DNA from: Thomasclavelia spiroformis
GTDB taxonomy: Bacteria > Bacillota_I > Bacilli_A > Erysipelotrichales > Coprobacillaceae
DNA length: 5,930 bases
Reading direction: 5' to 3'
Assembly: GCA_018369555.1 (NCBI GenBank)
Contig: JAGZCC010000092.1
Coordinates: 1-5,930 of the forward strand
Shown here: in pieces, positions 1 to 5,861 of the stretch
Layout: every line of letters starts with the position of its first letter
Position numbering within the stretch: position 1 is the first letter of the stretch
The notes under the pieces: model-generated
Told to the model about the DNA's origin: nothing
Databases searched by the model: none
The model's input: only the letters and a program-made list of their open reading frames with translations
Program-made: the position numbers and the translations under genes

Positions 1-1276
1 TAATCCTTTATAAGAACAATAACTAATATATAATCCTATATGGGATTAAAAACTTATTCGCTTACAAGCGTTAATCCTTTATAAGAACAATAACTAATAG
101 AACAAGGTGGGGTTGTTGATGGTGAAGCATTTAAAAGCGTTAATCCTTTATAAGAACAATAACTAATGATTTAGCTGACGGTAAAATATATGACGCAAAT
201 AACGTGCGTTAATCCTTTATAAGAACAATAACTAATTCTATATTGTGGTTTATAGCTATAACCTATCACTTTATTGCGTTAATCCTTTATAAGAACAATA
301 ACTAATATCAAGCTGGAGGACATGCAATAATATCAAATAATTTAGGCGTTAATCCTTTATAAGAACAATAACTAATGTTTTTAAGAAAGATCTAGACGAA
401 AACAAAACTCAAAACTTGCGTTAATCCTTTATAAGAACAATAACTAATTTTCATCAGAAAAACCATATATGATTGAAGGATTAGAAATAGCGTTAATCCT
501 TTATAAGAACAATAACTAATAAAAGAAAGCAGTTGTAACGGGCGTACAGTATAAGCGTTAATCCTTTATAAGAACAATAACTAATTAATAAAGAAGAAGA
601 TGTTGTTAAAGAGGATTCTAAGCGTTAATCCTTTATAAGAACAATAACTAATGATCTAGAATCAGTACTTTTTAATTATATATACAATTAGCGTTAATCC
701 TTTATAAGAACAATAACTAATATTATTGAGTATTTAGGTAAAACAAATGAATTATATAATGCGTTAATCCTTTATAAGAACAATAACTAATATAAATTGA
801 TACGCTCAACACTTCTAATCTCATGATGTCAGCGTTAATCCTTTATAAGAACAATAACTAATGAAATATTTCCACAAGATAGATATGATATACGTATTTT
901 AGCGTTAATCCTTTATAAGAACAATAACTAATGAAAACAACATTTGAAGTAAAAACAAAAAAAGTAAAAGCGTTAATCCTTTATAAGAACAATAACTAAT
1001 CTGAAAGCGGCAACATCAAGACAAATGCGGAAACAGCGTTAATCCTTTATAAGAACAATAACTAATGTAAATATGTTAATGCTGAAATAACTTATATTTG
1101 TAATGAGCGTTAATCCTTTATAAGAACAATAACTAATATGTATTTATTAGGCGTTATTACTTATCATTTTACTAGCGTTAATCCTTTATAAGAACAATAA
1201 CTAATAATAAATTTAATTTACAACTTTTTGCTGATGACGATGCTCGCGTTAATCCTTTATAAGAACAATAACTAAT
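1..1276 (-). CRISPR. CRISPR array, 19 identical 31-bp repeats and 18 spacers
   Basis: On the plus strand the repeat starts GCGTTAATCC, continues TTTATAAGAAC and ends AATAACTAAT. All copies look identical. The first copy lacks its first four bases at the window edge, so the array continues to the left. Repeat starts are 68, 137, 206, 276, 346, 418, 490, 555, 622, 691, 761, 832, 902, 970, 1036, 1107, 1175 and 1246. The base before each GCG and the base after each ACTAAT vary, which fixes the 31-bp boundaries. Spacers are 34-41 bp (mean about 38), a spread common in type III arrays, and all are different. The AT-rich leader and cas2 lie at the right end, so I infer transcription on the minus strand, away from the leader, with crRNAs read as the reverse complement. 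In that orientation the repeat ends GGATTAACGC, and a usual Cas6 cut would leave the 8-nt handle AUUAACGC (inference). Confidence 0.99.
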
Positions 1277-1310
1277 AGAATGAATTTAGAATTATACTAA
1301 ATTCATTCTA
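1276..1310. repeat. Perfect 14-bp inverted repeat at the leader-repeat junction
   Basis: The left arm TAGAATGAATTTAG (1276-1289) and the right arm CTAAATTCATTCTA (1297-1310) are exact reverse complements around a 7-nt loop AATTATA. The outermost base of the left arm is the last base of the leader-proximal repeat, so the hairpin abuts the spacer integration point. Neither strand has a T tract after the stem, which argues against an intrinsic terminator. It could be a binding site for a dimeric protein, a cruciform that helps integration, or an RNA hairpin in the 5' part of the pre-crRNA. The function is unknown. Confidence 0.9.
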
Positions 1311-1339
1311 GTAATACTTTGTATTAATAATAAATTCAA
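1311..1339 (-). promoter_or_regulatory. Possible array promoter (weak match)
   Basis: Reading the minus strand, TTGAAT (1339-1334) and TATTAC (1316-1311) are 17 bp apart, each matching 4 of 6 bases of the sigma-70-type -35 and -10 boxes. Transcription would begin near 1303, inside the dyad at the first repeat. In DNA this AT-rich such matches arise easily, so this is only the best candidate for the array promoter. Confidence 0.25.
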
Positions 1340-1356
1340 GTATTAAAACTTATAAT

Positions 1357-1430
1357 TTTATCGACTATCTAACAAAAATTAATAATAACTTAATTAATTT
1401 TTACTTAATAAAATGGTGTTAGTCGATAAA
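1357..1430 (-). terminator. Nested inverted repeat directly after cas2, possible end of cas transcript
   Basis: Immediately after the cas2 stop, TAGTCGATAAA (1420-1430) pairs perfectly with TTTATCGACTA (1357-1367). Allowing a 4-nt bulge in the left arm, the pairing extends through TAACA to about 1374. Inside it, AAAAATTAAT (1374-1383) pairs perfectly with ATTAATTTTT (1393-1402). The minus-strand RNA could fold into one long hairpin with an internal loop. It is not a textbook terminator, because the outer stem is AT-rich and the sequence after it (TTATAAGTTTT) has only a short T run. It may instead protect the cas mRNA 3' end, or separate cas and array transcripts. The pairing is seen. The role is a guess. 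Confidence 0.4.
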
Positions 1431-1691
1431 CTAAATAATAATATTCGTAGGTTTTGGTTCTTTACCAAGAAAATCTTTTTTTATTTTTTTATTTTCATAA
1501 ACAAAATAGAATAAAATACTATCATCTGATTCGATTATTTTATTTAATTTTTCTTTGAGTTCATTGAATTTTGCTGGTGTTAGTTCACCTTCAAAAACAG
1601 ATTTTTGAACATGAAACATGTATCTTCTTAATACTTTCATTACTTTAGGACATCTTTTTTCTGTTATATCATATGTACAAATAATATACAT
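1431..1691 (-). CDS. cas2: CRISPR-associated protein Cas2
   Basis: Cas2 forms the central dimer of the Cas1-Cas2 integrase that captures prespacers and inserts them at the leader-repeat junction. The protein is 86 aa, the usual length. It opens with the ferredoxin-like first strand MYIICTYDIT carrying the conserved Asp8. It continues with a basic helix (RCPKVMKVLRRY) and the family hallmark VQKSVFEGEL near residues 28-38. The predicted strand ILFYFVYENK follows, near residues 59-68. The ATG is well supported: the end of cas1 supplies GGAG seven bases upstream, and the cas1 stop lies one base before the start, so the two genes are almost certainly translationally coupled. It is the last gene of the operon, with the leader beginning right after its TAG stop. 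The sequence looks intact. Confidence 0.97.
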   Translation of the reverse strand: MYIICTYDITEKRCPKVMKVLRRYMFHVQKSVFEGELTPAKFNELKEKLNKIIESDDSILFYFVYENKKIKKDFLGKEPKPTNIII

Positions 1692-1692
1692 T

Positions 1693-2682
1693 TTACCACT
1701 CCATTATATATGGTTTATATTCATCCGTTTTCTCTTCAATATAATTAGATAATTTATAAACTTCTCTTGTAATTATATTTCGATATGAATAATATCTACC
1801 GCCTATTTTAATTGATTTTTGCATTAGTTTTTCATACTCATATAAAAATACTTTGATTCCATCTTTGTTTAAATAACAAGCACCATTTTCTTTATATTCA
1901 AAGTAATTTGTTTTGATTTGGTTTTTATTAATCATCCTTAAAATTAATCGATCTATAAATATTGGTTTTAACATATCAGCAATATCAAATTGTAAAGAAT
2001 CACTTTGTTTTGATAAACTGTGGATATAACTTATTTGTGGTAATAATGGACTTTTATCAATATCAGATAAAACATTTGCATATAATATTGCATATCCATA
2101 ACTTAATAATGCATTTACTTCATTTAATGGCGGATAAAAAGATCGCTTTTTAAAGATAAAGTTAGGATTTTTTATTATATAATCAAATGATGAGTAATAT
2201 TGTTTTTTTATAGATGCTTCTAATAGCATCAATTCTTCAACAGACTCAATAGTATCTAACTTAGTTAATTCATCTTCTATACTAATTATAATTGCTTCTA
2301 ATATATGATATTTTTTATTATAATATTTTAATAACGATAAAATATTTTTCACTTCAGTAAATATTATCTTTTTAGAGATGTATAATCTCTTATGATTATG
2401 ATACGAATTAACTTGATTAATAATTATTTTTCCATCACTATACTTTTTAGGAGTAAAACGCCCTATATAATCACCATAGTAATTAAAGAATAATATACTA
2501 ATTGAATAACTATTTAATAATCCTAAAACTCTTTTATTTAAATTTACATCCCCAAAGCATACTATTAAATTGATTTGTTCTACAGGTATATATACGACAT
2601 TCCCATTTTTTTCTTGAAGTAATAATGAAAAATCTCTTCTTTGTAATTCTCCACTTTTATAGAGATAAAATATTTTTTTCAT
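1693..2682 (-). CDS. cas1: CRISPR-associated integrase/endonuclease Cas1
   Basis: Cas1 is the metal-dependent integrase that, as two dimers around Cas2, joins prespacer ends to the repeat. From the ATG at 2682 it is 329 aa, typical of type I-B/III Cas1. The N-terminal beta domain starts MKKIFYLYKSGELQRRD and is followed by the helical catalytic domain. All catalytic positions are recognisable: Glu155 in LMLLEASIKKQYY, His221 in ISYIHSLS, and Asp233 and Asp236 in LQFDIADMLKP. The motif NEVNALLSYGYAILY precedes them near residue 187. An in-frame TTG at 2694 would add four residues. I prefer the ATG because Cas1 proteins commonly begin at this strand. The start overlaps the end of cas6 by 26 nt and has only a weak AAAG upstream, which suggests coupled translation. 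With cas2 it forms an intact adaptation module. Confidence 0.97.
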   Translation of the reverse strand: MKKIFYLYKSGELQRRDFSLLLQEKNGNVVYIPVEQINLIVCFGDVNLNKRVLGLLNSYSISILFFNYYGDYIGRFTPKKYSDGKIIINQVNSYHNHKRLYISKKIIFTEVKNILSLLKYYNKKYHILEAIIISIEDELTKLDTIESVEELMLLEASIKKQYYSSFDYIIKNPNFIFKKRSFYPPLNEVNALLSYGYAILYANVLSDIDKSPLLPQISYIHSLSKQSDSLQFDIADMLKPIFIDRLILRMINKNQIKTNYFEYKENGACYLNKDGIKVFLYEYEKLMQKSIKIGGRYYSYRNIITREVYKLSNYIEEKTDEYKPYIMEW

Positions 2683-3394
2683 CTTTACGTTCAATCATGC
2701 CAAATCCACATGAACCTTTTGCAGATAGACCTGTATCATAGATAATTTTTAGTGTATCATAATTAGTTGTTATAACTAATTCGCATTGATATGCTTCATA
2801 AAATGTATTTTTAAAATGAACTAGTTTTTTCTTTTGATAATTTATTTTATTTATTTCAAAACAACATAATTTAACTGGATAATTATATGCAATCATTTTA
2901 TGGATAATATTATCTTTTAATAATTGTTCATACTTTTCATCTTCTGGACTGTAATATTTAAAATATTTATCTTTACTTGTATAAGTTACTATTGGTGATA
3001 AAGTTTTTATTGTTATTGTTTGATTACCACTAAAATGTGATAGATCCATAATATCAATTCCAATTAACTTAACTTTTTGATTATTAAAAAATAAATATTC
3101 ATTATTTAATAAAAAATCATAAATAATTTTAAATAACTTTTTATCCAATACACTAATATATAACTTTATATCATCGAAAAAAGTAATCTGTTTATCTTCA
3201 ACATTATATTTACCATATATGTCACTAAAAACAAACATTTTATAAGTCTTTTCATGATTTTTATAACCATGATCATGATAAAAACTTCCTTCACCTTGTT
3301 TATCCATCATGTTATAAATTACACCTTGAATTATTGATTTATAAGTTAGAGGTAGAACTAATTTATCAGCTTTCATTTTTATTTTTAATCGCAA
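2657..3394 (-). CDS. cas6: Classical Cas6 pre-crRNA endoribonuclease
   Basis: Cas6 is the RAMP-fold nuclease that cuts pre-crRNA inside each repeat. The protein is about 245 aa, normal for the family. The N-terminal RAMP strand RLKIKMKADKLVLPLTY is followed by the segment containing HDHGYKNHEK (about residues 40-49), where many Cas6 enzymes keep the catalytic His, then KMFVFSDIYG. The middle has the family-typical TIKTLSPIV and KYYSPEDEKYEQLLKDN. The C-terminal glycine-rich RNA-binding loop GLSAKGSCGFGMIE lies near residues 222-235. I prefer the TTG start at 3394: it gives the usual MRLKIK opening and has AGGGGG eight bases upstream. The GTG at 3403 would sit inside that ribosome-binding site. 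It overlaps the preceding Cas6-like gene by 29 nt and cas1 by 26 nt. It looks intact and is the better candidate for the active processing enzyme. Confidence 0.93.
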   Translation of the reverse strand: MRLKIKMKADKLVLPLTYKSIIQGVIYNMMDKQGEGSFYHDHGYKNHEKTYKMFVFSDIYGKYNVEDKQITFFDDIKLYISVLDKKLFKIIYDFLLNNEYLFFNNQKVKLIGIDIMDLSHFSGNQTITIKTLSPIVTYTSKDKYFKYYSPEDEKYEQLLKDNIIHKMIAYNYPVKLCCFEINKINYQKKKLVHFKNTFYEAYQCELVITTNYDTLKIIYDTGLSAKGSCGFGMIERKDEKNILSL

Positions 3395-4100
3395 TTTTTC
3401 CACCCCCTATAAAATTAAATTTACCTACACCAATCATCAATAAATTTAATGACAGCTTTTCATCCAAACAAACTCGATATATATATCCTTTTTTATTTAC
3501 TTTTCTTGTATTTACACTTACATTCCCTTCATTAATATTTTTAATCATCGTTATACTAGAAATTACTTTTAACAATTTATAATCACACTGATACTTATCA
3601 TTATAATATGTTACCATATCATTATATACTTTGATAAAATCAATTGTTTCAACTACACTATAAACATCCAGCTCACTAATTTTCTTTTCTGCATCAAATA
3701 AATCTTCACACTCAATCTTTTTTATCAAAAAATCAAATCCTGCTAATTTATAATTCAAATATTCTTTAAAAAAGATATCAATATAGTCTTTATACACACC
3801 ACAATCACCAACTATATAAATTTTAAATTCATATTCATCATTATTCCTAAAGATATTTTCAACAAACATATCTCTATTGAAAATAAACCCTGGATAACCA
3901 CTAAAATTCTCACCAGTAATTTTATAATACTGACACACACCTTTTAATAAACAATCATTACATTTAGAATCAATATTAATACAACTCATTCGTTTTAACA
4001 TTTTTAAAAATTGTTTATATGTATAATCAACAATATTACTATGAAAACATGCTCCAAGTGGAAAAGTCATTGTTACTTTAATTTTCTTTGTAGAATTCAA
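3366..4100 (-). CDS. Second Cas6-superfamily RAMP protein, with four-cysteine knuckle
   Basis: A RAMP-type protein of about 244 aa, which I assign to the Cas6 branch resembling Pfam PF10040 ('pre-crRNA processing RAMP Cas6'). It opens with a RAMP strand, KKIKVTMTFPLGACFHSN. A cysteine cluster C40-x6-C47-x2-C50-x5-C56 follows, in the context CNDCLLKGVCQYY, the place where PF10040 members carry a comparable Cys-rich motif and where a metal could bind. The C-terminus has the glycine-rich RAMP loop GVGKFNFIGGGKIAIKN (about residues 224-240). No catalytic His is obvious beyond His20. I prefer the TTG at 4100, which has AGGAG nine bases upstream and keeps the first strand. An ATG at 4070 would cut that strand short. 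It overlaps csm5 by 23 nt and the classical cas6 by 29 nt. It may process crRNA, bind it without cutting, or serve a different array. The family call comes from motif memory, not a search. Confidence 0.72.
   Translation of the reverse strand: MNSTKKIKVTMTFPLGACFHSNIVDYTYKQFLKMLKRMSCINIDSKCNDCLLKGVCQYYKITGENFSGYPGFIFNRDMFVENIFRNNDEYEFKIYIVGDCGVYKDYIDIFFKEYLNYKLAGFDFLIKKIECEDLFDAEKKISELDVYSVVETIDFIKVYNDMVTYYNDKYQCDYKLLKVISSITMIKNINEGNVSVNTRKVNKKGYIYRVCLDEKLSLNLLMIGVGKFNFIGGGKIAIKNKNES
3403..3408 (-). promoter_or_regulatory. Ribosome-binding site that decides the cas6 start
   Basis: On the minus strand AGGGGG lies eight bases before the TTG at 3394. It touches the alternative GTG at 3403-3401, which would therefore have no properly spaced site. 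It lies inside the 3' end of the upstream Cas6-like gene. Confidence 0.55.
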
Positions 4101-5265
4101 CTTTAATAACTCCTGGATAATATGCATACAAATCATCTAAATAGATTGTTCTTGTTGCTGGCATTTTATCTGGTAATGGATATGCTTTATTTTTACCTTT
4201 AGGTTCATCTTTAGGTTTATCTTTAGGAGAAAAAACTTTATAGAAATAACGAGTATAAAAACCATTATCATTATTTTTTATCAAATATGAAACTGTTTTA
4301 AAGAAATAATTTGTATTTCCACCTATTCGCATATAAAAGCCATTAGGAACAGGATTTTTATAAAATTCATTAAGTTTTTTATCTAAACCCTCTTGTATGT
4401 AATAATTATTGTTTTTTTCCATTTTAATTTCTTCACCTAAAATATCATGAAAATAAGCTCTACACACTTTAATTATTTTATTTATACTTAAATATTCCAT
4501 AAACTCATTACAAAATTTTATATTACCATTTTTTAAATTTTCTTCCTCTAAAGCCCCAATTATAACATTTTTTCTAACACTATTAATTTTTATCAACTCA
4601 TCATCACAAGTCTGATTTGCATCAATACATTCAAAATTAGATAACGATAGCTTGTCTTTTTTATTATCATAAACATTTTTACGTATTAGCTCTACTAATA
4701 CTAAATTTTCATAAAATATATCTCGACATATTATACAATTAGAAATTTGTTTTACTAAATCTAAAAGTCTACTATCACAATACTTTAAAAAATCATCGAT
4801 ATCTGGTTTATTTTTAGTTGTTGCAACTTTATTTTTAATATATTTACAAAAATCATCTAAATGGTTTTTAATAAAATCATAAAAAATAGCATTCATAATT
4901 GCACCTTTTATTGATGAACCAGGGATATATGGCTTATTTAAAGACTTTAGTTGTTCACTAACATTACCTTTAGGAATTTTTGTAAACTCGGCACGTAAAG
5001 AATATATTGATTTCAATTTATTATAATCAACATCTTTTTTCATCATTCTATTCAATTCATCTCTTTTAGATCCATCATTACTTTTTAAAAGGCTATTTAA
5101 AAATCGTTTATCTAATAATTCTTTTGATGATTTACACAAAAATAATTCTTTTGGATCATAACAATATAATACATTATCTTCTTTATTATATTCAAAACTC
5201 ATTTTTTCTTCACCAGTACCAATATGTACTGGTGTAATAATTGTTATTTTGCTCTTTATTTTCAT
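4078..5265 (-). CDS. csm5: Csm5, type III-A effector RAMP protein
   Basis: Csm5 caps the 3' end of the crRNA in the Csm complex and is needed for crRNA maturation in type III-A systems. The protein is about 395 aa, within or just above the usual range. Diagnostic segments are the N-terminal strand with TIITPVHIGTGEE (residues 8-20), the hallmark KPYIPGSSIKGAIMNAIFYDF (about 111-131), the glycine stretch MRIGGNTNYFFKTVSYL (about 312-328), and the C-terminal MPATRTIYLDD leading to the final strand GVIKVEF. A charged linker rich in Lys, Pro and Asp (KDKPKDEPKGKNK) precedes the C-terminal motif and is encoded by a short tandem repeat. The ATG at 5265 has GAGG nine bases upstream, overlapping the csm4 stop. 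The in-frame GTG at 5280 would lie before that site and add residues not expected in the family. It looks intact. Confidence 0.95.
   Translation of the reverse strand: MKIKSKITIITPVHIGTGEEKMSFEYNKEDNVLYCYDPKELFLCKSSKELLDKRFLNSLLKSNDGSKRDELNRMMKKDVDYNKLKSIYSLRAEFTKIPKGNVSEQLKSLNKPYIPGSSIKGAIMNAIFYDFIKNHLDDFCKYIKNKVATTKNKPDIDDFLKYCDSRLLDLVKQISNCIICRDIFYENLVLVELIRKNVYDNKKDKLSLSNFECIDANQTCDDELIKINSVRKNVIIGALEEENLKNGNIKFCNEFMEYLSINKIIKVCRAYFHDILGEEIKMEKNNNYYIQEGLDKKLNEFYKNPVPNGFYMRIGGNTNYFFKTVSYLIKNNDNGFYTRYFYKVFSPKDKPKDEPKGKNKAYPLPDKMPATRTIYLDDLYAYYPGVIKVEFYKEN
4110..4114 (-). promoter_or_regulatory. Ribosome-binding site that decides the Cas6-like start
   Basis: On the minus strand AGGAG lies nine bases before the TTG at 4100, inside the last codons of csm5. 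The downstream ATG at 4070 is preceded only by a weak AAAG. This favours the TTG and a 23-nt overlap with csm5. Confidence 0.5.
4198..4233. repeat. 12-bp tandem repeat inside csm5
   Basis: Plus-strand units TTTAGGTTCATC (4198-4209) and TTTAGGTTTATC (4210-4221), then a decayed third copy beginning TTTAGG (4222-4233), keep the reading frame and encode the KPKD-like linker of Csm5. This looks like in-frame slippage in a flexible linker. Confidence 0.7.
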
Positions 5266-5276
5266 ATCAATTATCC

Positions 5277-5861
5277 TCACAATGTAAATCCAATACCATA
5301 ATGATATATTTTTTTACCATTATTGCATTCTATCAAATTTCCATAATACTCTTTATTTTCTTTTACTTTCATATAACTTCCCTCAACAAACCGATTAAAA
5401 CGACCAATTACATTAGAAGAATATACAAAGCCACCAGAATAAATAGATGAATCAATAACATATGATGAATCACTTAAATCGAAATCATCACCTATACATT
5501 TAGATAACAATATTTTATAATCATTATTTAATTTAATATCATCAATTAAATTTATATCAACCATTTCAAAACAATTCTTCCCAACAGAAACTCTATTACC
5601 AAAACCAAAATACTGTGAATACTTAAAAATATCTTTTACATATTCAATATTATTAGTTTTTACATAAATACAAAAAAGACAATCTTCATGAAAATAAACG
5701 TTATTATCATAGTATAATCTTCTTTCATTACTTTCGATTTCCTCATGATTATTATGAGTGACTAATTGAGTAATATTATCACACTTTATAGATTTTCTAG
5801 ATAGTATTCCTTTATCAATATTAATTTTATTTAAATCATATATGTCTTTTTGACTATCTTT
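5277..5861 (-). pseudogene. csm4: csm4, C-terminal two thirds, 5' end missing
   Basis: Csm4 holds the 5' handle of the crRNA and contacts Cas10 in the type III-A complex. The open frame gives 194 residues, while complete Csm4 is usually near 300. Recognisable parts are the central RAMP segment (YYDNNVYFHEDCLFCIYVK), the glycine motif KYSQYFGFGNRVSVGKNCFE, and the family-typical end with GGFVYSS, VEGSYMKV and IYHYGIGFTL. The frame is closed by TAA at 5864-5862 and has no ATG, GTG or TTG before the ATG at 5564, which would delete the whole central domain. The coding sequence is therefore interrupted near 5835-5865. Causes could be a mobile-element insertion, a deletion or a frameshift: another minus-strand frame stays open from 5929 to a stop at 5831. 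The TGA stop is followed 11 bases later by csm5. The product is probably non-functional unless the break is a sequencing error. Confidence 0.8.

Larger units (their letters stand above)
1277..1430 (-). promoter_or_regulatory. CRISPR leader between cas2 and the first repeat
   Basis: This 154-bp gene-free, very AT-rich stretch separates the cas2 stop from the leader-proximal repeat (1246-1276). Its position next to cas1-cas2, on the side where the array must grow, makes it the leader. It should supply the array promoter and the docking site for Cas1-Cas2 integration at 1276/1277. It holds several inverted repeats: a perfect dyad at 1276-1310, an 8-bp pair TAATACTT (1312-1319) with AAGTATTA (1338-1345), and a nested structure at 1357-1430. 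No open reading frame of note is present. The leader role is inferred from position. The dyads are directly visible. Confidence 0.85.

Noticed and set aside
31..48. Hairpin TAATCC / GGATTA inside spacer 1, sharing TAATCC with the repeat
   Set aside because: A 6-bp arm in one spacer is expected by chance in AT-rich DNA. The other repeats and spacers give no sign of a degenerate repeat here.
1..1276. Plus-strand transcription of the array
   Set aside because: It would place the leader at the unseen left end. The gene-free AT-rich region beside cas1-cas2, the collinear cas operon and the antisense reading of phage-like spacers all favour the minus strand.
1276..1310. Intrinsic terminator for the array or the cas operon
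   Set aside because: The stem is perfect but AT-rich, and no T run follows it on either strand.
1962..2153. 63-codon plus-strand open frame within cas1
   Set aside because: It is antisense to the catalytic half of a clearly conserved Cas1 and has His/Ile/Leu-rich low-complexity content, so it is a shadow frame.
3334..3582. 82-codon plus-strand open frame across the cas6 / Cas6-like junction, looking hydrophobic
   Set aside because: It is antisense to two overlapping conserved genes. The Phe/Leu/Ile-rich content is just the complement of Lys/Asn-rich coding sequence.
3366..5279. Mycoplasma-type code with TGA as Trp
   Set aside because: csm4 and the Cas6-like gene stop at TGA exactly where their families end, and the one Trp, in cas1, is TGG.
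5241..5450. 69-codon plus-strand open frame across the csm4 / csm5 junction
   Set aside because: It is antisense to the conserved csm4 end and csm5 start. Its Phe/Ile-rich content is again a complement artefact.
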